DNA from: Pseudomonadota bacterium
GTDB lineage: Bacteria > Pseudomonadota > Gammaproteobacteria > Steroidobacterales > Steroidobacteraceae
Length of the DNA: 62,199 bases
Direction of reading: 5' to 3'
Assembly: GCA_021838635.1 (NCBI GenBank)
Contig: JAKCDC010000014.1
Location: 1-62,199 of the forward strand
Of this stretch, positions 8,855-17,562 are shown piece by piece (the first letter of the stretch is position 1; every line of letters begins with the position of its first letter). The translations under genes were made by a program, and so were the position numbers. The notes under the pieces were generated by a model. It had not been told where the DNA came from, did not search any database, and saw only the letters and a program-made list of their open reading frames with translations.

Positions 8855-9520
8855 TCACCAGGTATTCGGCTCCCAGTTCTGCTCGGTGCCGTTGGAGAGT
8901 TCGCCCGCCACGATGGTCTTGGCATCCTTGTAGTAATGCGGCGGCACGGGCAGATTCAACGGTGCCGGCGAGCCGTCCATCACGCGCCCGGCCAGATCGT
9001 AGCGCGAGCCGTGGCAGGGGCAGTAGTAGCCGCCCGGCCAGCTCGCCCCGAGCAGCGGATCCCCCGGATTCGGGTGCAGCTTCGGCATGCAGCCGAGGTG
9101 GGTGCAGATCCCCACCACCACCAGATACTCCGGCACAATGGAGCGTTGGATGGGGTTCCAGCCGGGTAGATTCTCCGGCTGCTGATCGGCCTTGGACAGC
9201 GGGTCCTTCAATTGGCCGTTAAGACTGGGGAGCGTCTTCAGCTCCGCCGCGGTGCGCCGCAACACATAGATCGGACGGCGCCGCCAGGAGGCCACCAGCA
9301 TCTGCTTCGGTTTGAGCGCGGAGATATCGATCGTGACCGGTGCTCCGAGTGCGCGCGCCGTCTCGCTCGGCTCCATGGACTCGATGAACGGCGTCGCGGC
9401 CAGACCGACCCCCACCGCCCCAACCGCCGCAGTGGCCGCCGTCAACATGCGCCGGCGGGTCAGATCAGGCTCGGACTCATCGCTCGGCGGGCCCTGCAGT
9501 GTGGTGGTGCCCTCGGTCAT
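8855..9520 (-). CDS. petA: Ubiquinol-cytochrome c reductase Rieske iron-sulfur subunit
   Basis: This is the Rieske [2Fe-2S] subunit of the cytochrome bc1 complex, a membrane-anchored protein exported by Tat. A twin-arginine segment (RRRMLTAATAAVGAVG) lies near residue 22. The cluster-binding motifs CTHLGC and CPCHGS are complete in the C-terminal half. The start at 9520 has GGAGGA seven bases upstream and gives 221 residues; the longer open frame to 9745 is spurious. Cytochrome b and c1 genes, normally next in the operon, are not here. The neighbours are an E2 acyltransferase and paaX, so this copy is either displaced or a second Rieske protein. Confidence 0.92.
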   Translation of the reverse strand: MTEGTTTLQGPPSDESEPDLTRRRMLTAATAAVGAVGVGLAATPFIESMEPSETARALGAPVTIDISALKPKQMLVASWRRRPIYVLRRTAAELKTLPSLNGQLKDPLSKADQQPENLPGWNPIQRSIVPEYLVVVGICTHLGCMPKLHPNPGDPLLGASWPGGYYCPCHGSRYDLAGRVMDGSPAPLNLPVPPHYYKDAKTIVAGELSNGTEQNWEPNTW

Positions 9521-9600
9521 GCTGAAGTCCTCCGCAGGAGTACTGCGCGCATGGTAGCCCCGCCGGGGGCATCTCGTCACTATGCCCCGCGGCCCAGGGC

Positions 9601-9619
9601 GCCCGGGCGCGCCCCGGGC
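9601..9619 (-). terminator. Hairpin just after the E2 gene
   Basis: GCCCGGG (9601-9607) pairs with CCCGGGC (9613-9619) eight bases after the E2 stop on the minus strand. There is no T-run, so it is terminator-like only. It may separate the dehydrogenase operon from petA. Confidence 0.3.
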
Positions 9620-9626
9620 ACCGGCA

Positions 9627-10880
9627 TCACTCGCTCCACAGGCCGAGCCGCTCGGCAAAGACCTGCATGAATCGGTTGGCACGCACCCCATCCATGACCC
9701 TGTGATCGATGGTGAGCGTTGCATAGCAGCGCGGGCGGATTTCAATGCGCTCGCTCTCTGCGTGCTGCACCACGACGGCCCGCTTCTCCAGCTTGCCCAC
9801 CCCGAGGATGGCCGCCTGCCCGGGGAAGAGAATGATGGGCGTGGCGATCAGGCTGCCGCTGACCCCATGGTTGGACATGGTGAAGGTGCCCCCGCGTACA
9901 TCCTCGGGCGTGAGCCGCCCGGCGCGGGCGCGCCGCACCAGCGCGTCGATCCCCTGCGCGGTCTGCTGCAGATCGAGCGTCTCGGCGCCGCGCAGCACCG
10001 GGGCCACCAGACCTTCCGGCGCCGCAGTGCCGATGCCGAAGTTCACGGTCTGGTAGATCTCCAGCGCCGTCTCGCTCCAGCGGCTGTTGGCCTCCGGCAC
10101 TTCCTCGATGGCGGCGACCGCCGCCCGCACGAAATACGCCGAGAGGGTCAACGGCACGGCGCGCTCGGCGAATGACTGGCGGTGGCGCTCGCGGTGCGCG
10201 AGCACGGCGGTGAGGTCGACTTCGAACACGTTGGTGACGTGCGGCGCGGTGTGCAACAGGCTCTCGACCATGCGGGCCGCGATCCGCTGGCGCACCGCGC
10301 TGTGCGCAACGCGTCGCACCGGGATGCCCGACGGTTCGGTCTGCGCCGCCGGAGGCGGGGCGCTCGCCGACTCGGATTGCGGGCCGTGCGCCGCGGCGCT
10401 GAGCACATCCTCTACGGTGATTCGCCCCGCCGGACCCGTGCCGCGCACGTCGGAGGACGCGAGGCCCCGCTCGGCGAGCAGCCGGCGGACGGCCGGACTG
10501 CATGGCGTGCCGGCACCCGATGCCGGATGCGCCCCGACGGGAGCGGTAGCGGTGACCCACACGGTACCCGCGGCTGCAGACCGCTCGGGCGCGGACTGCC
10601 GTAGTGCGTGCGCCGCAGCGCGCTCAGGCGCCGTACCCGTGGCGATGTGCCCGAGCACTTCCCCCGGGGCCACCTCTTCGCGCTCACTCTTCAACACGTC
10701 GGCGAGCACACCGGAGACCGGCGCGGCGACCTCCACGGTCACCTTGTCGGTCTCCAGCTCGATCAACGGCTCGTGCGCGCTCACCGACTCACCCGGCGCT
10801 TTCAGCCAGCGCAGCAACTGCGAGCGGGTGCCCTCCTCCTGCTCCTCGGGAGCTCGAACCGCAACGATCTCGTTCGACAT
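9627..10880 (-). CDS. 2-oxoacid dehydrogenase E2, dihydrolipoamide acyltransferase
   Basis: E2 transfers the acyl group made by E1 to coenzyme A. The domains run lipoyl domain (ETDKV, lysine about residue 46), a linker rich in alanine and proline, the peripheral subunit-binding domain (SPAVRRLLAERGL, about 130-165), and the catalytic domain. The catalytic domain ends in DHRVMDG, with the active histidine about residue 393. It has 417 residues and begins two bases after the E1 stop. No E3 gene is in the window, so a shared lipoamide dehydrogenase must serve. The fused E1 next door suggests a branched-chain or aryl 2-oxoacid substrate rather than pyruvate; the exact substrate is unknown. Confidence 0.9.
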   Translation of the reverse strand: MSNEIVAVRAPEEQEEGTRSQLLRWLKAPGESVSAHEPLIELETDKVTVEVAAPVSGVLADVLKSEREEVAPGEVLGHIATGTAPERAAAHALRQSAPERSAAAGTVWVTATAPVGAHPASGAGTPCSPAVRRLLAERGLASSDVRGTGPAGRITVEDVLSAAAHGPQSESASAPPPAAQTEPSGIPVRRVAHSAVRQRIAARMVESLLHTAPHVTNVFEVDLTAVLAHRERHRQSFAERAVPLTLSAYFVRAAVAAIEEVPEANSRWSETALEIYQTVNFGIGTAAPEGLVAPVLRGAETLDLQQTAQGIDALVRRARAGRLTPEDVRGGTFTMSNHGVSGSLIATPIILFPGQAAILGVGKLEKRAVVVQHAESERIEIRPRCYATLTIDHRVMDGVRANRFMQVFAERLGLWSE

Positions 10881-10882
10881 GA

Positions 10883-12994
10883 CTACACGCTCGCGAGCGC
10901 GCGGATGGCGCGTGTGATGGATTCGACGCCGGGGACGGCGGCCTCGAGCAGCACCGGAGCATGCGGACTCGGGATGTCCGGCATGGTCAGCCGCTCAATC
11001 GGCGCATCGAGGCTGAAGAACGCCTCGCGGGCGAGCACGGCGGCCACCTCGGCCCCGAACCCGGCGGTGAGGTTGTCTTCGTGCACGATCAGACAGCGGC
11101 GAGTCTTGCGCACCGAGGTCAACACCGCCTCGCGGTCCCAGGGCGAGAGCGTGCGAAGATCAAGCACCTCAGTGAGCACCCCGGAGGCCTGCGCGGCCCG
11201 CTCGCAGCGCTCGACCATCGCGCCCCAGGTCACCACGGTGAGCTCCGAGCCCTCGCACACACAGTGCGCCTTGCCGAAGGGAACGAGGTACTCATCACCC
11301 GGATATGGCCGCCGTGCCCAGGCGCCATCGAGCAGCGCGCGGTGCTCGAAGAACAGCGTCGGTTCGTTGCCGCGCAGCGCCGCGCGCAGCAGTCCGACGG
11401 CATCCTCGGCGTTCGACGGCACGGCCACCTGCCAGCCGATCCCGTGCACCCAGGCGACCTCGTTGGTCTGGCTGTGCCACGGATCGCCGCACTTGAAGAA
11501 CCCCCCCGGCATGCGCACCACCATCGGCGCGGCGAAGCGATTCGCCGTGCGCCAGCGCATCGTGCCGCAATCGTTCATCTGCTCGGTGGCCGGGTCGGCG
11601 TACTTGCGGAACTGGATCTCCGGCACCGGGAGGAGCCCGGCGAGCGCCATCCCGATGGCTCGACCGATAATGCCGTCCTCCGAGAGACTCGTATCGAACA
11701 CGCGGCCCGCACCGTGCTTCTCCTGCAGCCCGAGCGTCGCACCGTGCACGCCGCCCTTCGGTCCGACGTCCTCGCCAAACACCATCATGCGCGGATTGAC
11801 CGTGAGTTCGGCATCGAGCGTGCGGCGGATCGCCGTCAGCATGTTGATGCGGGTCGGCTCCGGGTGCGCCTCGGTGCTCGGGCACGGCGCACCGAGACCA
11901 AGTGGGGCAAGTCCGCCCTGCTCCTGCAGCTGCGGCCGACCCGCCGCATCGTACTCGGTGAACACGTACCGCGTGACGTCGGCCGCATCGGGCAGCGGGC
12001 GCATCCTGGCGCGCTCGACCGCCTGCTCGACCTCGCGCTCGGCCACCTCGGCGATCTCGCGCCACTCGCGCTCGCTCATGCGCTGCGGCACGAGGTAGCG
12101 CTCCAATCGGCGCAACGGGTCGTTACCCCGTTCGCACGCGATGACCTCCGGCGTCTTGTACGTCTGCGTATCTTGACCGGAGTGCCCGTTCAGGCGCGGC
12201 ACCGTCAGGCGCAGCAGTGCCGGCGCGCGTTGCTCACGCACGAAACCGACGGCCGCGCCGATGCGCGCGGCGGCCTCCTGCGGGTCAGCGCCATCGCCCT
12301 CGAAAATCCTCAGGCCCGCGAACGACCGCAGGTTCGCGGCGATGTTGCCGCCCGGGGTCTGCATGCGCGAACTGACCGAGATCCCAAATCCATTGTCCTC
12401 GATGTAGATGAGCAGCGGTAATTTCAGCGTCGTCGCCATGGTGAGCGCCGACCAGAATCCGCCCGTCGCTACCGATCCGTCCCCCCCCAGCACGACCGCG
12501 ATGCTGCGCCCGTAGGCCGGATCGGCGAGCACGTCGCGGTGATATCCGATCGCCTGCGCCCAGCCGGCCGCAGGCGTGTACTGGGCACCCACCCCGCCAC
12601 AGGCCGGCAGCACCGTCGGCCCGCCCCGGGCGGGCTTGTTGAATACGACCCCGATGTCCCGGCCGTCGCTGAACGAGCCGGCGCGCGCCAGGGGGCCGGC
12701 CGCCGCCTCCTCCAGATCGACGCCGAGGGCGAGCATGATCGGACGGGAGCGGTAGTACACCGTCACGGCATCGTGCGGATCGGTCAGTTGCAGGCCGAGC
12801 AGGATCTGCGCCAGATCGTGGCCTCGCGCGGAGAACTGGTAGAGCACCTCGCGCGCCGGCAGCAGGCGCGTCTCCTCGATGTCATCGAGCGCCCGTGAGT
12901 GGCGCAGCAAGCGCGTGACGCGGTGCCAGTCGGGCTGAGACGCGGGCGCGTCCTCGTACCCGGCCAGCGCCGAGGAAGTGGCAGGTGCCGCCAT
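10883..12994 (-). CDS. 2-oxoacid dehydrogenase E1, alpha and beta subunits fused
   Basis: This thiamine-diphosphate enzyme decarboxylates a 2-oxoacid and loads the acyl group onto E2. The N-terminal half (about 1-370) is an E1-alpha domain with the thiamine motif GGDGSVATGGFW through EDNGFGIS. The C-terminal half (about 375-703) is an E1-beta domain with FGEDVGPKGGVHG, ALAGLLPVPEIQF and FFEHRALLDG. In most bacteria of the branched-chain type these are two genes; here they are one 703-residue protein. GGGGGAG lies six bases before the ATG. It is divergent from an Lrp-type regulator gene, which suggests amino-acid-responsive control and a role in amino-acid catabolism. Confidence 0.9.
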   Translation of the reverse strand: MAAPATSSALAGYEDAPASQPDWHRVTRLLRHSRALDDIEETRLLPAREVLYQFSARGHDLAQILLGLQLTDPHDAVTVYYRSRPIMLALGVDLEEAAAGPLARAGSFSDGRDIGVVFNKPARGGPTVLPACGGVGAQYTPAAGWAQAIGYHRDVLADPAYGRSIAVVLGGDGSVATGGFWSALTMATTLKLPLLIYIEDNGFGISVSSRMQTPGGNIAANLRSFAGLRIFEGDGADPQEAAARIGAAVGFVREQRAPALLRLTVPRLNGHSGQDTQTYKTPEVIACERGNDPLRRLERYLVPQRMSEREWREIAEVAEREVEQAVERARMRPLPDAADVTRYVFTEYDAAGRPQLQEQGGLAPLGLGAPCPSTEAHPEPTRINMLTAIRRTLDAELTVNPRMMVFGEDVGPKGGVHGATLGLQEKHGAGRVFDTSLSEDGIIGRAIGMALAGLLPVPEIQFRKYADPATEQMNDCGTMRWRTANRFAAPMVVRMPGGFFKCGDPWHSQTNEVAWVHGIGWQVAVPSNAEDAVGLLRAALRGNEPTLFFEHRALLDGAWARRPYPGDEYLVPFGKAHCVCEGSELTVVTWGAMVERCERAAQASGVLTEVLDLRTLSPWDREAVLTSVRKTRRCLIVHEDNLTAGFGAEVAAVLAREAFFSLDAPIERLTMPDIPSPHAPVLLEAAVPGVESITRAIRALASV

Positions 12995-13057
12995 GGAAAC
13001 TCCCCCAAATGAGTCAATTGGGTAAGCGTATGCCGCCTGCGGAGAAATAGGCTTGCC

Positions 13058-13104
13058 TTTATTGCTCGTTATTGGCGTATTCTGGCAATATTATTGCTCA
13101 TTTT
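13058..13104. promoter_or_regulatory. Likely Lrp-type operator region between E1 and the regulator gene
   Basis: The ten-base element ATTGCTC[G/A]TT occurs at 13061-13070 and again at 13093-13102, 32 bases apart, or three helical turns. The second copy overlaps a perfect inverted repeat GCAATA-T-TATTGC (13085-13097). Such phased AT-rich sites are typical for Lrp/AsnC octamers. The position in the divergent intergenic region fits control of both genes. Confidence 0.5.
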
Positions 13105-13123
13105 GCCTCAGAGGGGTCCTTCC

Positions 13124-13591
13124 GTGTCCCGCCCGCTTGATCGGATCGACCGGCGCATCCTCGCCGCGCTGCAGCTCGACGCCCGGATCACGAACCAGGA
13201 ACTCGCCAAACGGGTCGGTCTCTCGCCGGCGCCCTGCTGGCGGCGACTGAAGCGGCTGGAGAGTGAAGGGATCATCGATGGCTACGCGACGCTGCTATCG
13301 GCGCCGGCGATCGGACTGCCCATCCAGGCCTACGCCCAGGTGTCGCTGGAGAATCACCACACCGAGACCGTCGCGGCCTTCGACCAGCTGGTGCGGGACC
13401 GTCCGGAGGTGCTCGAATGCCACTCGATGAGCGGCACTAACGATTATCTGCTGCGCATCGTCGCGGCCAGCATGGAGGCATACGAGCACTTTCTCTCCAC
13501 GCACCTGCTGCAACAGGCGGCGGTCCGCTCGGTCAACACCAGCTTCGTGCTGCGCACCAAGAAGTTCACCACGCAGCTACCGCTCGCGTGA
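13124..13591 (+). CDS. Lrp/AsnC family transcriptional regulator
   Basis: The N-terminal helix-turn-helix (LDRIDRRILAALQLDARITN, then LAKRVGLSPAPCWRRLKRLE) is followed by a RAM ligand-binding domain with VLECHSMSGTNDYLLRIVA. I use the GTG at 13124, which has AGAGGGG eight bases upstream, giving 155 residues. The open frame continues back to 13094 without a ribosome site. It is divergent from the 2-oxoacid dehydrogenase genes, and local control with an amino acid or 2-oxoacid effector is likely. Many BkdR proteins have this arrangement, so BkdR-like is a fair guess. Confidence 0.9.
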   Translation: MSRPLDRIDRRILAALQLDARITNQELAKRVGLSPAPCWRRLKRLESEGIIDGYATLLSAPAIGLPIQAYAQVSLENHHTETVAAFDQLVRDRPEVLECHSMSGTNDYLLRIVAASMEAYEHFLSTHLLQQAAVRSVNTSFVLRTKKFTTQLPLA

Positions 13592-13881
13592 TGGTGCTCA
13601 GGGGGGCGTACCGAACCGCCACCGTCCGAACCGCAACAGCGGCCAGTCGGCCGATCACGCGCCGCACCCTCCGTGGTTCCGGGACAGACCATCCGGAACG
13701 ACGCTGCCGCGCGACGTCCACGAATTCGGCGAAACCAGGCGCTCCTCTGCGCGCAGCGCATCGCCCGCCACGGGCGCGGCAGACGGGCAGAGCGGACACG
13801 CATCAACGAGGTGCTCGGCCGCGCGGCGTGCCGCGCCGGCGGCTCGCAAACACCCCCTGCCGCGCACGGGCTGCGCGCCGC

Positions 13882-15084
13882 TCAGTACACCTCGAAAATG
13901 CCCGCCGCGCCCATGCCGGTGCCAATGCACATCGTGACCATGCCGTAGCCCTTCTGAGCCTTGTGGCGCATGCCATGCACCAGCGTCGCGGTGCGAATCG
14001 CCCCGGTGGCCCCGAGCGGGTGCCCGAGCGCAATAGCCCCGCCGTGCGGATTGACTCGCTGCGGATCGAGACCAAGCTCGCGGATCACGGCGAGTGACTG
14101 CGCGGCAAAGGCCTCGTTGAGCTCGATCCACTCAAGCGCATCCTGCTTCAAACCGGCGCTGCGCAGCGCCGCCGGGACCGCTTCCTTCGGGCCGATGCCC
14201 ATGATCTGCGGCGGCACGCCTTTGACCGCGAACGTCACGTAACGCGCCAGCGGCGTCAGGTTATACCGCTTGAGCATCGTCTCGGAGACCAGCAGCACCG
14301 CGGCAGCGCCGTCGGAGGTCTGCGAGCTGTTGCCCGCCGTGACACTGCCCTTGGCATCGAACACCGGTCGCAGTTTCGCGAGCGCCTCGACCGACGTGTC
14401 GCTCCGCGGCCCCTCGTCCTCGCCGATGCGTTTGACGTCGTGGCGTACTTCGCCGGCGGCCAGATCCGCGACACGGTAGGTCACCTCGAGCGGGGAAATT
14501 TCGGCACTGAAGCCGCCGGCGGCACGCGCCGCGAGCGCGCGCCGGTGCGACTCGACGGAAAACGCATCCTGGTCTTCGCGCGAGACCTTCCACTGGCGCG
14601 CCACCTTCTCGGCAGTGATGCCCATGCCGTAGGCGATCGCGTAATTCTCCTCATGCGCGAACACCTGAGGGTTGATCGCCACTTTGTTGCCCATCATGGG
14701 CACCATCGACATCGACTCCGCGCCGCCGGCAATCACCGCGTCGGCCTCGCCGAGGCGAATGCGGTCGGCGGCGATCTGCACGGCATTTAAGCCCGAGGAG
14801 CAGTAGCGGTTCACCGTCACGCCCGGCACGCTGTCAGGCAGTCCGGCGAGCAGCGCCGCGACCCGCGCCATGTTCAGGCCCTGCTCGGCCTCCGGAAACG
14901 CGCAGCCGACCACCACGTCCTCGATGCGGGCCGGCTCGAATCCCGGAGCCTGCGCCAATACGCTGCGCAGGGCGTGCACCAGCAGGTCATCGGGGCGCAC
15001 CTGGCGCAACATGCCGCGCGGAGCCTTACCGACCGGAGTGCGGGTGGCGGCAACGATGTAAGCGTCTTGAATCTGCTTCGTCAT
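13882..15084 (-). CDS. fadA: Acetyl-CoA acyltransferase (3-ketoacyl-CoA thiolase)
   Basis: This thiolase cleaves 3-ketoacyl-CoA at the end of each beta-oxidation round. The nucleophilic cysteine is in VNRYCSSGLNAVQ (about residue 94), with [15 protein letters not shown] and the C-terminal CIGTGMGAAG carrying the other active-site residues. It has 400 residues, and its ATG has GGGGAGA upstream. It follows fadN by 22 bases on the same strand, the fadN-fadA pairing. Between 13592 and its stop there are about 290 bases where I see no gene. Confidence 0.92.
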   Translation of the reverse strand: MTKQIQDAYIVAATRTPVGKAPRGMLRQVRPDDLLVHALRSVLAQAPGFEPARIEDVVVGCAFPEAEQGLNMARVAALLAGLPDSVPGVTVNRYCSSGLNAVQIAADRIRLGEADAVIAGGAESMSMVPMMGNKVAINPQVFAHEENYAIAYGMGITAEKVARQWKVSREDQDAFSVESHRRALAARAAGGFSAEISPLEVTYRVADLAAGEVRHDVKRIGEDEGPRSDTSVEALAKLRPVFDAKGSVTAGNSSQTSDGAAAVLLVSETMLKRYNLTPLARYVTFAVKGVPPQIMGIGPKEAVPAALRSAGLKQDALEWIELNEAFAAQSLAVIRELGLDPQRVNPHGGAIALGHPLGATGAIRTATLVHGMRHKAQKGYGMVTMCIGTGMGAAGIFEVY

Positions 15085-15106
15085 GACAGAAATCTCCCCT
15101 ACCGCC

Positions 15107-17476
15107 TCAATTGCGCAGCGGCTTGCCGGTCTTCAGCGTGTGCACGATGCGCTCCTGGGTCTTGGCGTTGCCAAGCAGGGCGAGGAAGTGGCGCCGCTCG
15201 AGCGCGAGGATCCAGTCCTCATCGACCTCGGTGCCCGCCTCCACGTCCCCGCCGGTCATCACCTCAGCGATGCGCGTGCCGACCTCAAAGTCGTACGGAC
15301 TGATGAAGTGGCCCTCCAGCATGTTCACCAGCTGCGCTTTGATCGAGGCGGCGCCGGTACGCCCGGCCACCGGGAAGCGCGCCCCGGGGAGCGGCGGTCG
15401 GTAGCCCGTCTCGGCGAGCGCGAGCGCCTGCTGCTTGGCGACATACAACAGCTCATCGGCGTTGAACACCACCGGATCACTGTCGCGCAGGAATCCGAGT
15501 TGGCGCGCCTCGAGGCCGCTGCCGGCGACCTTGGCGGTGGCGATCGTGAGGTAATACTCCTTCAACGCCGCGAACAGATCGCCGCGGCTCTCGTGCGCCG
15601 CACGGCGCGCGAACTCCTTGCAACCCCCGCCGCCGGGCAGCAGCCCGACGCCGGCCTCCACCAACCCGACGTAGGACTCCAGCGCCGCGACCACCCGGTC
15701 GCAGTGCAGCATGAACTCGCAGCCGCCACCAAACACGTAGCCCTGTGTCGCCGCGACGGTCGGGATGAGGCTGTAGCGCAGGCGCATGGAGGTGCTCTGG
15801 AAACGCGCGATCACCGCCTCGAGCGTCTTCCAGTCCCCGGCGGCGAGCGCCGGGCGCAGCGCCTCGAGGTTCGCACCGACGGAAAACGGCGGTTCGCTCT
15901 GCCAGAACACGAGCGCACGGTAGCGGGTCTCGGCGAGGTCGATCGCCTGGTTCAGCCCCTCGAGCGCCTCGGGGGAAATGGAGTGCGCCTTGGTCTTCAG
16001 TGAGGCCACCAGCACGCCATCACCGCTGGTGAACGCCCGCACCGCGGCGTTCTCGTAGACCGTCTCGCCGAGCTCGCGGCGCTCCCCGACGAGCGCTACG
16101 GGCCACAGCTGGCGCCGATACACCGGCAACTGCGAACGGCCCACCTGGCGTTGCCCGGCTGCATCGTAGGACCCCTCGGGCGTGTGCACGCCCGTGCGAC
16201 CGGCTTCCAACACCCACGCCGGCAGCGGCGCCGCGGCCAGCGTCTCCCCGGCACGGATATCCGCCTCGATCCACCCCGCCACGCGTGCCCAGCCGGCCGC
16301 CTGCCACAACTCGAACGGTCCGCGCTGCCAGCCGAAGCCCCACCGCATGGCCAGATCGATGTCGCGAGCCGAGTGGGCAATCTGACCGAGCTGGCAGGCA
16401 ATGTAGTGAAACGTGTCGCGCCAGCAGGCCCAGAGAAACTTCGCCTGCGGGTGATCGCTTGAGCGCAGCGCCTCCAGGCGCGCCCCCGCCTCTTCGATCT
16501 TGAGCATCTCGGTGACGGCCGGATCGGCCTTCTCCCCGGCCGGCACATGCGTGCCGCTGGTCGGGTCGAGCACTCGTAAGTCCTCGCCCTTCTTCTGATA
16601 GATGCCACCGCGGGTCTTCGCCCCGAGCGCCCCGGCTGCGATCAGCTTCTCCAGCCACGGCGGGCAGAGGAACAGTCCACGCCACGGATCCTCCGGCAGG
16701 CCCTCGCGCATCGTGCGCACCACGTGGGCAAAGGTATCCAGGCCCACCACATCGGCGGTGCGGAAGGTCGCGGATTTCGGCCGCCCGAGCCGCGGGCCGG
16801 TCAAGTCATCGACGACGTCGAACCGCAGTTGATATTTCGCGGCGTTGGCCAGCGTGGCGAGCAGCGAGAAGACTCCGACCCGGTTGGCCACGAAGTTAGG
16901 GGTGTCCTTGGCGCGGATCACGCCCTTGCCGAGGGTGCTGACCAGGAACGTCTCGAGATGATCGAGCATCGGGGCGTCCGAGGCGCGGCACGGAATCAGC
17001 TCGGCCAGATGCATGTAGCGCGGCGGGTTGAAAAAGTGCACCCCGCAAAAGCGCGCCCGCAGCGCCGGCGGACACGCCTCGGCAAGCGCCTCGATCGACA
17101 GCCCAGAGGTATTGGTGGCGAAGATCGTCCGCGCCCCGAGCACGGGCGCCACCTTGTGGTACAGGTCGCGCTTCCACTCCAGCCGCTCGGCGATCGCCTC
17201 GATCACCAGATCGCACTCGGCGAGCCGGCCGAGATCCTTGGCATAGTTCGCCGGTTGAATGAACTCGGCAATGTCGGCCGCGGCGAGCGGTGCCGGCTGC
17301 TGCTTGCGCAGCGCGGCGATGGCCTTCTCGGCGATACCACTGCCGCCAGCCGGATCGGGCAGATCGAACAGCAGCGTCGGCACCTGCGCGTTGAGCAGGT
17401 GCGCGGCAATCTGCGCGCCCATCACGCCGGCGCCGAGCACGGCCACTTTGCGAATCATGAAATTCGTCTCAGACAT
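15107..17476 (-). CDS. fadN: 3-hydroxyacyl-CoA dehydrogenase / enoyl-CoA hydratase, FadN type
   Basis: This bifunctional beta-oxidation enzyme has the dehydrogenase first. The NAD-binding motif is VAVLGAGVMGAQIAAHLL (about 7-24), and the dehydrogenase signature NTSGLS and GVHFFNPPRYMHL follows. A crotonase domain begins near residue 480 (GDGVLVASLKTKAHSISPE). This order is opposite to FadB and matches FadN/HadH-like proteins of about 790 residues. The start at 17476 (MSETNFMIRK) gives 789 residues with AGAGGAAG upstream; an open frame to 17503 lacks a site. It lies between tetR and fadA on the same strand. Confidence 0.91.
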   Translation of the reverse strand: MSETNFMIRKVAVLGAGVMGAQIAAHLLNAQVPTLLFDLPDPAGGSGIAEKAIAALRKQQPAPLAAADIAEFIQPANYAKDLGRLAECDLVIEAIAERLEWKRDLYHKVAPVLGARTIFATNTSGLSIEALAEACPPALRARFCGVHFFNPPRYMHLAELIPCRASDAPMLDHLETFLVSTLGKGVIRAKDTPNFVANRVGVFSLLATLANAAKYQLRFDVVDDLTGPRLGRPKSATFRTADVVGLDTFAHVVRTMREGLPEDPWRGLFLCPPWLEKLIAAGALGAKTRGGIYQKKGEDLRVLDPTSGTHVPAGEKADPAVTEMLKIEEAGARLEALRSSDHPQAKFLWACWRDTFHYIACQLGQIAHSARDIDLAMRWGFGWQRGPFELWQAAGWARVAGWIEADIRAGETLAAAPLPAWVLEAGRTGVHTPEGSYDAAGQRQVGRSQLPVYRRQLWPVALVGERRELGETVYENAAVRAFTSGDGVLVASLKTKAHSISPEALEGLNQAIDLAETRYRALVFWQSEPPFSVGANLEALRPALAAGDWKTLEAVIARFQSTSMRLRYSLIPTVAATQGYVFGGGCEFMLHCDRVVAALESYVGLVEAGVGLLPGGGGCKEFARRAAHESRGDLFAALKEYYLTIATAKVAGSGLEARQLGFLRDSDPVVFNADELLYVAKQQALALAETGYRPPLPGARFPVAGRTGAASIKAQLVNMLEGHFISPYDFEVGTRIAEVMTGGDVEAGTEVDEDWILALERRHFLALLGNAKTQERIVHTLKTGKPLRN

Positions 17477-17562
17477 GACTTCCTCTGCTGCTGCGGTCCG
17501 CACGGCGGACCGTTCATGGCACGGCCCTCAGCGCCGGGCCGCTCACTGTGCCTGCGACCCGT

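Noticed and set aside
10961-12421. A 486-codon plus-strand open frame over the E1 gene
   Set aside because: It is a shadow frame, rich in arginine and histidine, with no motif; the minus-strand E1 is certain.
13592-13881. Open frames between the Lrp gene and fadA
   Set aside because: They are fragments of larger shadow frames over fadA, with no ribosome site or motif.
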